DNA of 35,788 nucleotides from Limisphaera sp. (GTDB lineage Bacteria; Verrucomicrobiota; Verrucomicrobiia; Limisphaerales; Limisphaeraceae), in the NCBI GenBank assembly GCA_025057755.1, contig JANWVC010000021.1:1-35788 (forward strand), read 5' to 3'. Below are positions 16,168-24,754 of the stretch, one piece after another. Below the pieces are notes generated by a model that was not told where the DNA came from, did not search any database, and was given only the letters and a program-made list of their open reading frames with translations. Within the stretch, counting starts at the first letter, position 1; each line of letters opens with the position of its first letter. The position numbers and the translations under genes are program-made.

Positions 16168-17136
16168 GTGGGTTCCTCCGGCAAAATCCTGGTGATTCGA
16201 GGCGGCGCCATTGGAGATTTCATTTTAACCCTGCCGGCGATTGCAGCTTTGCGCCAGCGGTTTCCAATGGCCCACCTCGAGGTGCTCGGTTATCCACACA
16301 TCGCCCAGCTGGCATTGGTGGGGGGCTGGGCCGATGCCGTGCGCCCAATTGAGGCACGGGCGTTAGCGGGTTTTTTCGCACGAAACGGTGAGTTGTCCGA
16401 GGAATTGAGGGTTTACTTCTCTGAATTCGATCTGATTCTTTCCTACCTGTACGATCCCGACCGAATTTTTGAAGAGAACGTGCGGCGATGTTCGCCGGCG
16501 CAGTTCCTGGCGGGACCTCACCGTCCGGACGAGCGCGGCGAGATGCATGCCACCCGGGTGTTTCTCCAGCCTCTAGAGCGACTTGCAATCTTTGACGCGG
16601 ATCCCATTCCGCGACTTCAATTACCGCGGGCATCTCGAGGGGAGTCTGCGCCGCTGGCTTTGCATCCGGGCAGTGGAAGCGACCGCAAGAATTGGCCGGA
16701 AGCGCGCTGGGCCGACCTGTTTCAGTATCTACTTCGGACCAATCGCAGGCCTTTTATGCTCGTGGGCGGGGAAGCGGAAGCAGATCGTTTGCATCGTTTG
16801 GCTATGGCAGCTCCCCTGTCCCGCATCGAAGTTTGCCAAAGTCTCCCTCTGGCCGACCTGGCGCGCCGACTGAACACTTGCGCAGCTTTTGTGGGGCACG
16901 ATTCAGGCATCACGCACCTGGCCGCTGCCGTGGGATTGCCCATGGTCGTGCTCTGGCCGGATACCCCTGTGGCAGTCTGGCAACCACTGGGCACACGAGT
17001 GCGTTTGGTCCAATGCCCCCGTGGCATCCGTTCTTTGCCCGTGGAAGACGTGGTCCGAGCAGTGGACACCCTGTTGGAAGAAGTGGACAAAAGCTCCAAA
17101 CTGAACGACAACGTTGGCAAGGAGACCCAAAGGTAA
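16168..17136 (+). CDS. Glycosyltransferase family 9 (ADP-heptose:LPS heptosyltransferase-like)
   Basis: 322 residues. The N-terminus ILVIRGGAIGDFILTLPAI is the GT9 signature, followed by LEVLGYPHIAQLAL, LALHPGSGSDRKNWP (donor domain start) and FVGHDSGITHLAAAVGLP (the conserved D-S-G / T-H-L-A segment), then VLWPDTPVAVWQPLG. Relatives transfer heptose or another sugar from a nucleotide donor onto lipopolysaccharide core at the inner face of the cytoplasmic membrane. The GTG start at 16168 is supported by AAGGAGG just upstream. It is likely in an operon with the preceding membrane protein. The donor and acceptor cannot be fixed from sequence. Confidence 0.88.
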   Translation: MGSSGKILVIRGGAIGDFILTLPAIAALRQRFPMAHLEVLGYPHIAQLALVGGWADAVRPIEARALAGFFARNGELSEELRVYFSEFDLILSYLYDPDRIFEENVRRCSPAQFLAGPHRPDERGEMHATRVFLQPLERLAIFDADPIPRLQLPRASRGESAPLALHPGSGSDRKNWPEARWADLFQYLLRTNRRPFMLVGGEAEADRLHRLAMAAPLSRIEVCQSLPLADLARRLNTCAAFVGHDSGITHLAAAVGLPMVVLWPDTPVAVWQPLGTRVRLVQCPRGIRSLPVEDVVRAVDTLLEEVDKSSKLNDNVGKETQR

Positions 17137-17170
17137 ACAAGATTCGAAGCGGTACCAACGTGGCCGGTTC

Positions 17171-17191
17171 CACAAGCGGCCCGCTTTTGTG
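17171..17191 (+). terminator. Hairpin between convergent genes, candidate terminator
   Basis: AAGCG-GCC-CGCTT forms a short stem with a three-base loop, extended by CAC/GTG across a two-base bulge, with four T residues at its 3' side. It sits in the 67-base gap between the converging GT9 gene and the TIM-barrel gene. The stem is short, so confidence is low. Confidence 0.35.
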
Positions 17192-17203
17192 CGCCAATCC
17201 GTG

Positions 17204-18310
17204 TCACGTGCGACGCCCCATTCCCAGACTCTCGTGGCAATAGCGCAAACTCCGTTCCAGCTCTTCGCGTTGATAGCTACGTTCCTCCTCCGGACTGGCA
17301 AAACGCCGTGGGGCCACTGGCCGACCGCGCTTGGCCAAAGCCAAGAACGCGGCGAAATCCGCTGCGCGTGTGTCCGGATAAGCTTCCCAAAAGCCCGGAC
17401 GAAGGTAAGCGAATTCACGCGCAAAGCCGGAAATTGTCTCGATATGAACCGGCACCTCAGGACACACCTCGGTGAACTTCTGGAATAGGGTTCGCAGATC
17501 CACACATCCTTCGCCCATGGCGGTCCATTGGACGTGGGCGCCGTGCTCCGACTCCCACACCATGGCATCACGGAAACTGGTGCAAACGGTGTAACGGCCG
17601 AGGATTTCGAAACTGCGCACGGGATCTTCCAAGGTCCAACAAGCATTTCCGGAGTCGAAATTCACGCCGACGAAGTCGGTGCCCGCCGCCTCAACCAGCT
17701 CGGCCAGCTCTCGCGCTTGCATGTCACCGGCGTGATTCTCCACTGCGATCCGAATGCCCGCATCCAAGGCACGGGACCGACAGGTGCGCAGCACTTTGAG
17801 GGTATCCTCCATCCGAGCGCGGATCCCGCCGGCAGTATGGCGATCTTCCATCGTGCCCAACACAACGCGCAGCACGGGCGAGCCCAGGTCGCGGGCCATG
17901 CGGATCCCCAGTGCGAGGTGTTCTTCGGCTGTGCCCCATTTATCGCGAAACACGCGCGAGGTGGGACAGATACTCCAAGTGCCCAGGTACAACTCCAAGC
18001 CAAGGTCTCGCGCCCGGTCTCGGATCTCGCGCAGATGGGTCGCCTGATGACTCTCGAAGGCATCCAAGTCACTAATAAACAAAGAGTCGAGTTTTAGCGA
18101 CGCCGCATACTCAAGAAGCTGCCGTGCCTTCCAGCCATAGGCGCGGATTGCGAAATTGTCGAAACCAAGTTTTAATGGCGCCACCGCGGGAGTTGTCGCC
18201 GCGGCATATACAGAAGGGAGACTTGTGATCCACGGCCCGGTCGCCGCCAAGGTCGTCTGAAGAAAAGCTCTGCGGGAGATCTCGTTCGTCCCGTTCGTGT
18301 GCCGTTCCAT
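17204..18310 (-). CDS. Tat-exported sugar phosphate isomerase/epimerase-like TIM-barrel protein
   Basis: From ATG 18310 the protein has about 368 residues. It begins with a twin-arginine signal (SRRAFLQTTLAATGP) and an Ala-rich cleavage region (SVYAAATTPA). The rest is a xylose-isomerase-like (AP_endonuc_2) barrel: LKLGFDNFAI, LDSLFISDLDAFES, LGLELYLGTWSICPT, SPVLRVVLGTMEDRH, IRIAVENHAGDM (metal-binding Glu), FVGVNFDSGNACW (metal-binding Asp), and then VPVHIETISGF. Relatives isomerise or epimerise sugars; exported copies are frequent in Verrucomicrobia and Planctomycetes, with unknown substrates. An in-frame ATG at 18385 would put 25 unrelated residues before the Tat motif, so I prefer 18310. 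It is divergent from the GT4 gene. Confidence 0.88.
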   Translation of the reverse strand: MERHTNGTNEISRRAFLQTTLAATGPWITSLPSVYAAATTPAVAPLKLGFDNFAIRAYGWKARQLLEYAASLKLDSLFISDLDAFESHQATHLREIRDRARDLGLELYLGTWSICPTSRVFRDKWGTAEEHLALGIRMARDLGSPVLRVVLGTMEDRHTAGGIRARMEDTLKVLRTCRSRALDAGIRIAVENHAGDMQARELAELVEAAGTDFVGVNFDSGNACWTLEDPVRSFEILGRYTVCTSFRDAMVWESEHGAHVQWTAMGEGCVDLRTLFQKFTEVCPEVPVHIETISGFAREFAYLRPGFWEAYPDTRAADFAAFLALAKRGRPVAPRRFASPEEERSYQREELERSLRYCHESLGMGRRT

Positions 18311-18539
18311 GGCATCATTACTAAATGGCGCTGCGCTGCGGATCGAGTTCTTTCCTGATTCACAGCCGGCTTTCTTTCTTGGCATGGGTGGAGCTGGATC
18401 TGGCTCGCCACTGCTGGCTAAACGGATTCGTGTTGGGAACCCATGGGAGCACTCTCACGCTGCCACAGGATCTATTCGGTGCTTTGAGCACGAGGTTGCC
18501 GAGGCAAAGCCGTGTGTTTAGTCTGAGCTTTTCAGAGTC

Positions 18540-19622
18540 ATGCGAGTGGTCAACGCCATGTTCGGCCGGGGCCGAGGGGGCTTGGAAGAAAGCTTCCTTG
18601 TTTACCATGAAGCGCTGCAAGCCGGCGGCCACGAAGTCATCTCGATGTTTGATCCCCGGGCAGCCGTGAGAGAGGCCATTCAGGCGCTGCATGTGACCAT
18701 GGAGCCAGTGCGAATTTGGACGCACTGGGATCCGCTGACTGTCTGGCGTGTGGGGCGTGTGCTGAAAGCCGTGCGCCCGGACGTGATCGTCAGTCACGGG
18801 AATCGCGCTGGGCGGATTTTGTTGCGAGCTTCGAAGGATCGGTGGCCCGTGTTAGCTCGATTACCCAACTTCCGGTTCCGTCGGATTCTGGCATGCCACG
18901 GATTCATCGCGATCTTGCCCGGTCAGGTAGAGGCCTTGGAACAGGCCGGGATTTCAAGGGAGCGGATTTTCCACATCCCGAGCATGTTGCCCAGGCTGCC
19001 CGCGCGCAAAAGCCGTCCTCCGTTGAACCCTCCGGTGATCGGTGCCATGGGACGATTTCATCCTGTGAAAGGTTTCGATGTGCTCCTGCAAGCCCTGAGC
19101 TGGCTCAAGCAACGCGGTATCCGCTTTCGCGCGGTGTTGGCTGGTGATGGCGAATGGGCTGGAGCCTTACGTCAACTGACCACGAAGCTAGGCTTGGATC
19201 CTCAGGTTCAATTTCCGGGATGGATCACAGATCGCGCCAGCTTTTATGATGGAATCAGCGTCTTGTGTGTTCCCTCTCGCGAAGAAGCCTTCGCTCGGGT
19301 CATGCTCGAAGCCATGGCCCATGAAGTGCCTCTGGTGGTTACTGACGCAGACGGCCCTCGCCAAGTTGTTCAACATCAACAAACTGGGTTAATCGTTCCC
19401 CGAGAGGATTTCGTAGCTTTGGGCCACGCTTTGCAGAGCCTACTTCAGAACCCCATGTGGGCGCAGAAACTGGCAAGGCAGGCACGTTCGCAAGTCGAGA
19501 CCCTGCACACTCTGGAAGCTACCGTGCCGCTGCTGAATCGCGCACTCGAACTCACCACCATCCGCCATCCTCGCGCGTCCCGAGCACAAAACCTGTGCCG
19601 CTCCCAGATCAAAACATGCTAA
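18540..19622 (+). CDS. Glycosyltransferase family 4 (GT-B fold)
   Basis: 360 residues. The N-terminal domain begins MRVVNAMFGRGRGGLEES, the Gly-rich opening typical of GT4. The C-terminal domain starts PPVIGAMGRFHPVKGFDVLL and continues with FRAVLAGDGEW and VQFPGWITDRASFYDGI, ending in VPSREEAFARVMLEAMAHEV, the E-x7-E nucleotide-sugar site. It should transfer a sugar from a nucleotide donor onto a lipid- or polysaccharide-linked acceptor in the cytoplasm. With the nearby GT9 gene it suggests envelope glycan assembly. The ATG at 18540 lacks a strong ribosome site (only GAG upstream). The final about 30 residues are probably a disordered tail. Confidence 0.87.
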   Translation: MRVVNAMFGRGRGGLEESFLVYHEALQAGGHEVISMFDPRAAVREAIQALHVTMEPVRIWTHWDPLTVWRVGRVLKAVRPDVIVSHGNRAGRILLRASKDRWPVLARLPNFRFRRILACHGFIAILPGQVEALEQAGISRERIFHIPSMLPRLPARKSRPPLNPPVIGAMGRFHPVKGFDVLLQALSWLKQRGIRFRAVLAGDGEWAGALRQLTTKLGLDPQVQFPGWITDRASFYDGISVLCVPSREEAFARVMLEAMAHEVPLVVTDADGPRQVVQHQQTGLIVPREDFVALGHALQSLLQNPMWAQKLARQARSQVETLHTLEATVPLLNRALELTTIRHPRASRAQNLCRSQIKTC

Positions 19623-19694
19623 AACGCCGAGCCCAGAGAAACCTGGGTCTGATTGGTTACTGACAGGACCTACGCATGCCGCTACGATCGATTC

Positions 19695-20708
19695 GTGCAA
19701 ACCTCCTTACGGAAGCTTCGTCTTTGCTTGGGCGGATTGGCGATGTTCTTGATGGGGCATCCGACGAAAAACCAGTGCGCAGTCAGCCCCGCCCTGGAGG
19801 AAGAGCAACGTTGGCCCCTGCCTACATCCACAAGGCAATTGGGTGGGTTGGCTTTCGATGCAGAAAGATCTCGGCTGTTCGTCGCGGTACCTGGTGAGGA
19901 AGCTATCTACATTTTGAATCTGCAGGATGGCCGGTGGAGCCGTCCTCTTCAAGCGCCACGTCCGCATGTTTTGTGGTACGAGGCCCGGCCGGATCTCCTG
20001 TACGTCGGCACAGTTGCCCACGGCGGACAAATCAAGATCCTCGATCTGCAAAGTCGGCGGACTCTCAAAACGATCGGTCACGTGCCCGACCTTGTACAAA
20101 TCCTGCGAGACACTGCTTCGTTTCGACTGTATGCCACCTATGGGGAGGGCGCGTTGGCGGTCATTCACGCCGATACTGGTGTGCACACATTGTCCGTCAT
20201 GTTACCAGCCCGGCCCGGTCAATTCGCGATCGAACGCACCGGGCACCGGATTTTCGTCAATGTGCCGCGCTCCAACGCAGTGGCCGTGGTTGATCGCCTG
20301 AGCCGAGAGATGACGGAAGTTTGGGAGTTGGAGGGCATGCAAGACAACATGACCATGGCCCTGGATGAGGATCGTGGCTTGCTTTTCGTAGGCTCGGCCA
20401 CACAGCCGTTAGTGATCGCTTGCAAAACACAAGGAAAACGCGAGATCGCACGCCTCACTACCCATGGTTCGGTACAGTGGCTGTTTGCTGATCCGACCCG
20501 ACAACGTTTGCTCGCCGGGACCAATCGGGGACGATGTCAGCTGTGGCGTTACGATGTCCATGCGGTCTTCGTGCCGCTTGATCCATTGGAGCTTCCAACC
20601 GGTGAGACCTCAGCGCTTTACGATCCCACGCATGGCCGACTTTACGTGGCCCTCTCCGCGGGCGGGGGCCGACCTGGATCGATCCGGGCTTATCAGTGGC
20701 GTGAATAA
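19695..20708 (+). CDS. Secreted YVTN-type beta-propeller protein
   Basis: I take GTG 19695 as the start because it gives a clean signal peptide (TSLRKLRLCLGGLAMFLMG). The frame itself opens at a TTG at 19653, which would add 14 charged residues. About 337 residues. Repeated blades: LGGLAFDAERSRLFVAVPGE, IYILNLQDG, LLYVGTVAHGGQIKILDLQS, GHRIFVNVPRSNAVAVVDRL, RGLLFVGSATQPLVIACKTQ and THGRLYVALSAGGG, matching the YVTN/NHL-like propeller pattern. No catalytic residues were seen; such proteins usually bind ligands in the periplasm or outside. It follows the GT4 gene by 72 bases and converges with the DUF3616 gene. Confidence 0.78.
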   Translation: MQTSLRKLRLCLGGLAMFLMGHPTKNQCAVSPALEEEQRWPLPTSTRQLGGLAFDAERSRLFVAVPGEEAIYILNLQDGRWSRPLQAPRPHVLWYEARPDLLYVGTVAHGGQIKILDLQSRRTLKTIGHVPDLVQILRDTASFRLYATYGEGALAVIHADTGVHTLSVMLPARPGQFAIERTGHRIFVNVPRSNAVAVVDRLSREMTEVWELEGMQDNMTMALDEDRGLLFVGSATQPLVIACKTQGKREIARLTTHGSVQWLFADPTRQRLLAGTNRGRCQLWRYDVHAVFVPLDPLELPTGETSALYDPTHGRLYVALSAGGGRPGSIRAYQWRE

Positions 20709-20740
20709 TACAGCTTCGCAGCGCAGCGGCCCGTGGTCTT

Positions 20741-21763
20741 TCAATCAGAGGGGGCCTCTATGCTCCAAGCACGAAAACTGCGCTGGGGCATAGGCGCATT
20801 CTTGCACGCTTGGCCCTCGACCTGCCGATTCCCGTCATCACTGACCATCCAGAGTCTGGGCGGGTTTTTCCCAGGCCAGATTGTGATTCCCTCGGGATTC
20901 AATCCCCGAAAGTCGTATTGGTGCAACAGCTGCGGTGCTGCTGCCGGATCGCCCGACCATGCGTACAATCGGAAAGTTTCCCCGTCCCCTGTTGGGCCTG
21001 CAATTAGCAGGTAACCCTTGCCCCATTCGACGGCACCCCGCAGTCCGTGACCGGAAAGATCCAAGAGCACAGGCGACCCAAAGCGTGGCGTGGCGCCCGT
21101 GACTACGTCACCAGGATTCAGCAAACGCACCATCAAAGCCCGGCCTTGTAACACCGGATTACGGAATCCAATCCACAAAGAACGGTCTGGTCCTGCCGCA
21201 AGTGCTTCGATGTTGAGGCCCCCAGCCGCTTTCGGCGCCCGGTTTGCAGCCTCCTCCAGGCCCAACGCAGCAAAACGCGCATCAGCCAACAATCCATCCA
21301 GCAGGCGCGTGCAAAGCGGTAACCGGTCACGGACAGGTATCCCCTGCAGGAACCACGAGCGCGGGATTCGCAACAATCCCTGGCGCTGCGGGGCTGGTTC
21401 CCCGGCAGCCTTGCGACCATGAGAACTGATCCAATAAAGGTCTTCGCCTAAGCGCGCCACACCTTCTAGGTCCATCTCAGCCTTACCCCAATCTGCAGGC
21501 AAAAACGGCCGCAGGTTGATCTCCCGCAAGGGCAAGCCCGGACGGGTCCAGTCGTACACCCGCAACCGGTTGTCTTCGTCATTTGCGACTACGAATCTGG
21601 TTTCGTCTAGACCCTCCACGGCTGAGGCGTCACACATGCCCTGAAAAACTCGCAGATCCATCAACGCAGCCGGCACATGATTTCCGCACCAGATCGGAGC
21701 CAAGCCAACGGCGAGAAAGACGGTTAGCCCGTTGTGTCTCACACTCCGAAACTCACGACCCAT
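20741..21763 (-). CDS. Secreted DUF3616 family protein
   Basis: About 340 residues from ATG 21763, chosen because GGGGAGGTGG lies just upstream; an in-frame start at 21787 has no such site. The N-terminus (GLTVFLAVGLAPIWCG) is a signal peptide. The body matches DUF3616: DASAVEGLDETRFVVANDED, LDLEGVARLGEDLYWISSHG, GGLNIEALAAGPDRSLWIGF, DLSGHGLRGAVEWGKGYLLI, GLNPEGITIWPG and WMVSDDGN. This is a predicted beta-propeller of unknown function, related in layout to esterase-like phytases. It converges with the propeller gene, with stops 32 bases apart, and no terminator hairpin is obvious. Confidence 0.8.
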   Translation of the reverse strand: MGREFRSVRHNGLTVFLAVGLAPIWCGNHVPAALMDLRVFQGMCDASAVEGLDETRFVVANDEDNRLRVYDWTRPGLPLREINLRPFLPADWGKAEMDLEGVARLGEDLYWISSHGRKAAGEPAPQRQGLLRIPRSWFLQGIPVRDRLPLCTRLLDGLLADARFAALGLEEAANRAPKAAGGLNIEALAAGPDRSLWIGFRNPVLQGRALMVRLLNPGDVVTGATPRFGSPVLLDLSGHGLRGAVEWGKGYLLIAGPTGDGETFRLYAWSGDPAAAPQLLHQYDFRGLNPEGITIWPGKNPPRLWMVSDDGNRQVEGQACKNAPMPQRSFRAWSIEAPSD

Positions 21764-22057
21764 GAAAAGCCACCTCCCCAATAGCATGTAAGGGGCTTAA
21801 AAACATGGTCAAATGGAAAGCCACGGCAAATTCGTCATTTGCAGCTGAATGCACCGCGTTGCAAGCCACTGCCTCCGCATTGTGCAAGCCGGAGCCGTAA
21901 AATGGCCGATCAGCTGCAAGGATCCGAACTTCACAGGTTGAGATCGATCGTTCTTCGAAAAGCCGTCGGTCTTGTAATCGTCTCCTTCTTACATACCAAC
22001 CCGAGCCCAAGCAGAAACATTTGGCTGCGAGGAGGTCGGCTGCCATGATGAGGAGCT

Positions 22058-23143
22058 GTGCATCTGACCGCTTTGCGGCTGCGAGATTTTCGAAACTATG
22101 CCCGGCTGGACGCCTCTTTTGCCCCGGGATTGCACCTGTTTTTGGGCCGCAACGCCCAGGGCAAAACCAATTTGTTGGAGGCGATCTACCTATTGGCCAC
22201 GCTGCGCTCGTTCCGTGGCGCAGGGCATGCCGACCTGGTCCGCTTTGGTCAAAGTGCCTATCAGGTGGCCGCGCAAATCGTCAGCGACGTGCCGCATGAG
22301 GTCCGGATCTATTGGTCATCCCAACAACGGCAATTACTCCTGGATGGGCAACCCATCCGGCGTTTGGTGGACTACCTGGGCACGTTTCGCGTCACCATTT
22401 TCTGCTCGGAGGACCTAAATCTGATCAAAGGCTCAGCCCGCTTTCGCCGACGTTTTCTCGACCTTGTGCTGAGCCAAACTCAACCCGATTATCTCGCCTG
22501 GTGGCAGCGTTACACGCGTGCCTTGCGCGCCCGGAATGCACTGTTGAAACAGACACTGCTTGACCTGACAGCCTTGGAGGCGTTCACGACGGAAATGGTG
22601 ACCGCGGGACGGATTCTCTCCGAGCGACGCAAGCAGTTGGTGCCAAGGTTGGGAACCCTGGCGCAGCAGGCCTACGATCGGCTTGCCAAAGGTCGGGAGG
22701 CAGTCCTCTTCCGCTACGTGTCAACGAGCACGGGTGATCTGAACGTGGATCTGCAGAAGCTTCGCCTGCGCGAATTGACGCGAAAGACCACTCTAGCCGG
22801 CCCCCATTTGGACGATTTAGAAATCCTCCTGAACGACCAACCGGCGGCTACCTTTGCCAGCGAGGGACAGAAGCGGTCTCTGGCCATCGCCCTCAAGATG
22901 GCCCAAGCCGAATACCTTGCGGAGGTTCATGGCACGCCACCCGTGTTGCTGATTGATGATGTCATGGGTGAGCTGGACGCTGAGCGACGAGCCGCATTTC
23001 TGCCGCTCCTTCACCGTGCCTATGCTTGCCGTGGCCAAGTGTTTATGACAGCCACTGAAGAGGGCCAGCTCCGAGAAATTGTGCCCTCGCCGCTGTGCTG
23101 GCGCGTGGAAGCAGGCGCTTTGCACCCCATCCGGAGTCGATGA
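22058..23143 (+). CDS. recF: DNA replication/repair ATPase RecF
   Basis: 361 residues. It begins HLTALRLRDFRNYARL, as in RecF, with the Walker A motif GRNAQGKTN (Lys36), the ABC-type signature SEGQKRSLAIALKMAQ and Walker B VLLIDDVMGELD. RecF loads or stabilises RecA with RecO and RecR at gapped DNA. GTG 22058 is preceded closely by GAGGAG. The usual dnaA-dnaN-gyrB neighbourhood is absent. Upstream lies a 294-base gap shared with the divergent DUF3616 gene, in which I see no clear promoter. Confidence 0.93.
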   Translation: MHLTALRLRDFRNYARLDASFAPGLHLFLGRNAQGKTNLLEAIYLLATLRSFRGAGHADLVRFGQSAYQVAAQIVSDVPHEVRIYWSSQQRQLLLDGQPIRRLVDYLGTFRVTIFCSEDLNLIKGSARFRRRFLDLVLSQTQPDYLAWWQRYTRALRARNALLKQTLLDLTALEAFTTEMVTAGRILSERRKQLVPRLGTLAQQAYDRLAKGREAVLFRYVSTSTGDLNVDLQKLRLRELTRKTTLAGPHLDDLEILLNDQPAATFASEGQKRSLAIALKMAQAEYLAEVHGTPPVLLIDDVMGELDAERRAAFLPLLHRAYACRGQVFMTATEEGQLREIVPSPLCWRVEAGALHPIRSR

Positions 23144-23301
23144 CCCGTGCCCATCAAGGCGGGATGGGTAGTCGTCGAGCGCCTCTAACCGCGCGTCGAA
23201 AATTTTTCCGCGGTCGAGCCGACCCATTGACAGCGAGCGTAGCCTTGGCAAGCTTTCCTAGAACTGAGTAGAGTTCCCTTTAACCAAGCTCGATTGAGGC
23301 T

Positions 23302-23535
23302 TCAGTGGGCGCATCCACATCTACAACCGCACCCACCGCTGGCAGTTGATGAACCGGATACTGAACAACAACTCTCCTCTCCGCCAGTTCCCGACGCGGA
23401 GGCAAACACGGAAAGCTGTTTCGTCAAACGCGTCGAACCACAATGCGGGCAACGCGTGCCTGACCAGTCGGTAGAACGCACCCACACCTCGCTGTCGCGA
23501 TGACAGTTCTCACAATGAAACTCGTAAATCGGCAT
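23302..23535 (-). CDS. FmdB-family zinc ribbon protein
   Basis: From ATG 23535 this is 77 residues: MPIYEFHCENCHRDSEVW, then CPHCGSTRLTKQLSVF. The two Cys-x2-Cys pairs and the PIYEF opening are the FmdB/CxxC regulatory-domain signature. The tail is Ser/Gly/Cys-rich and ends in CGCRCGCAH, as in many members. It is a probable zinc-binding regulatory or accessory protein; no target is known. It is divergent from the serine acetyltransferase gene, whose longest frame would overlap its 5' end. Confidence 0.85.
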   Translation of the reverse strand: MPIYEFHCENCHRDSEVWVRSTDWSGTRCPHCGSTRLTKQLSVFASASGTGGEESCCSVSGSSTASGGCGCRCGCAH

Positions 23536-23643
23536 AGACAATACATACTCCGCACCGCCCCAAGATGCAACCGCTCAGCTTGGAACGCAGTGTTCGCGGA
23601 TGCCAGCTTGCCAGGACGCCCGTTCAAAACAAATACTCTGTCC

Positions 23644-24564
23644 GTGGAGAATAGCATTGCACCGTTAACCGAAAAGTTGCTCGCGTCCTACCGGGAGGTG
23701 GGAGCGATCAATCACTTGGATGGGCAAAACCTGCCGTCGAAGAAGGTCATCGTTCGAATCACGCAAGAGTTGCTCTGCCTGCTATTCCCGGGCTTCTTCG
23801 AAGAGCGTCCCCTGCGCTCCGACGAAGTTCGCACCCTTACCGCCCGCCGACTGCGCGTGGTGGCAACAGCCCTTGAGCGCGAGCTTCATCGGAGCCTCGT
23901 GTACATGCCTCCCTCCGAGTATCCGAAGAAAAGTCTGCGCCAGGCAGCGCGATCGATCACACTGGGCCTTTTGGAAAGCCTGCCGCGGTTGCGGGAGCTG
24001 CTCTGCACAGACATTGAGGCCGCGTACAACGGCGACCCAGCGGCATTGAGCCGCGAAGAAGTGATTGTGGCTTACCCCTTTGTGGAAACAATCGCCGTCC
24101 AACGTCTGGCGCATGAACTGTATTTGGCCAAGGTCCCTTTGATTCCTCGTATCATGACCGAATGGGCGCACAGTCGCAGCGGAATGGATCTTCACCCGGG
24201 TGCGCAAATTGGTACCCATTTCTTCGTGGATCACTGCACTGGCACCGTTGTTGGCGAAACGGCGATCATCGGCAATCACGTAAAAATGTACCAGGGCGTC
24301 GGCCTTGTGGCCCGGTCGTTGGCGGCAGGCCAAGCCCTGAAGGGGCTGAAGCGCCATCCCACGATAGAGGACCACGTCACTATTTACGCCGGAGCCACGA
24401 TCATGGGCGGAGACACTGTCGTGGGTGCACACAGCACCATAGGCGCCAATGTGTTTCTGACCACCAGTGTGCCTCCGTACTCCCTGGTGGTGCAAAAAGA
24501 TGCCAATATCCGCGTCACGAAAAAAGCGGAACACATCCGGCGCGAACCGGAGGTACAGATTTAA
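23644..24564 (+). CDS. cysE: Serine O-acetyltransferase (EpsC/SatA type)
   Basis: It makes O-acetylserine from serine and acetyl-CoA, the first committed step of cysteine synthesis. The N-terminal helical region reads EKLLASYREVGAINHLDG, LLCLLFPGFFEE and LLCTDIEAAYNGDPAA. The left-handed beta-helix core has DLHPGAQIGTHFFVDHCTG, VVGETAIIGNHVKMYQGV and ATIMGGDTVVGAHSTIGANV; the HPGA and His-Asp pairs are the acetyl transfer residues. I prefer GTG 23644, from which homologous sequence begins; the frame is open to 23500 (ATG 23515), but that stretch looks unconserved and overlaps the divergent FmdB gene. The length of about 306 residues suits the long EpsC-like class. Confidence 0.88.
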   Translation: MENSIAPLTEKLLASYREVGAINHLDGQNLPSKKVIVRITQELLCLLFPGFFEERPLRSDEVRTLTARRLRVVATALERELHRSLVYMPPSEYPKKSLRQAARSITLGLLESLPRLRELLCTDIEAAYNGDPAALSREEVIVAYPFVETIAVQRLAHELYLAKVPLIPRIMTEWAHSRSGMDLHPGAQIGTHFFVDHCTGTVVGETAIIGNHVKMYQGVGLVARSLAAGQALKGLKRHPTIEDHVTIYAGATIMGGDTVVGAHSTIGANVFLTTSVPPYSLVVQKDANIRVTKKAEHIRREPEVQI

Positions 24565-24607
24565 TCCAAGACGCTGCCGACCAGATTTGGATACTCAGAA
24601 GGCAAAC

Positions 24608-24681
24608 TGGAGCGGGCGAAGGGAATCGAACCCTCGCATGGAGCTTGGAAGGCTCCCGTTCTACCACTGAACTACGCCCGC
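24608..24681 (-). tRNA. tRNA-Gly (anticodon TCC)
   Basis: The minus strand folds into a full cloverleaf. The acceptor GCGGGCG (24675-24681) pairs with CGCCCGC (24612-24618), with discriminator T and encoded CCA at 24608-24610. D arm: GTTC/GAAC around AGTGGTA. Anticodon arm: GGAGC, CTTCCAA, GCTCC, with TCC at the anticodon. T arm: AGGGT-TCGATTC-CCTT. It reads the GGA and GGG glycine codons; GGG is very frequent in the biased part of the giant surface gene. Confidence 0.96.
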
Positions 24682-24699
24682 CCCCCAGGCACATTTCCA

Positions 24700-24727
24700 A
24701 TCCTAACCCGGGCACTTGCTTTGTCAA
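24700..24727 (-). promoter_or_regulatory. Sigma70-type promoter of tRNA-Gly
   Basis: On the minus strand a perfect TTGACA (24722-24727) is followed after 16 bases by TAGGAT (24700-24705, four of six matches to TATAAT). The tRNA 5' end is at 24681, so transcription would start about 12 bases before it. The site lies just upstream of the divergent dihydroorotase start at 24755. Confidence 0.65.
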
Positions 24728-24754
24728 CGGGTCAATCCTACGCTGCCGGCGTTC

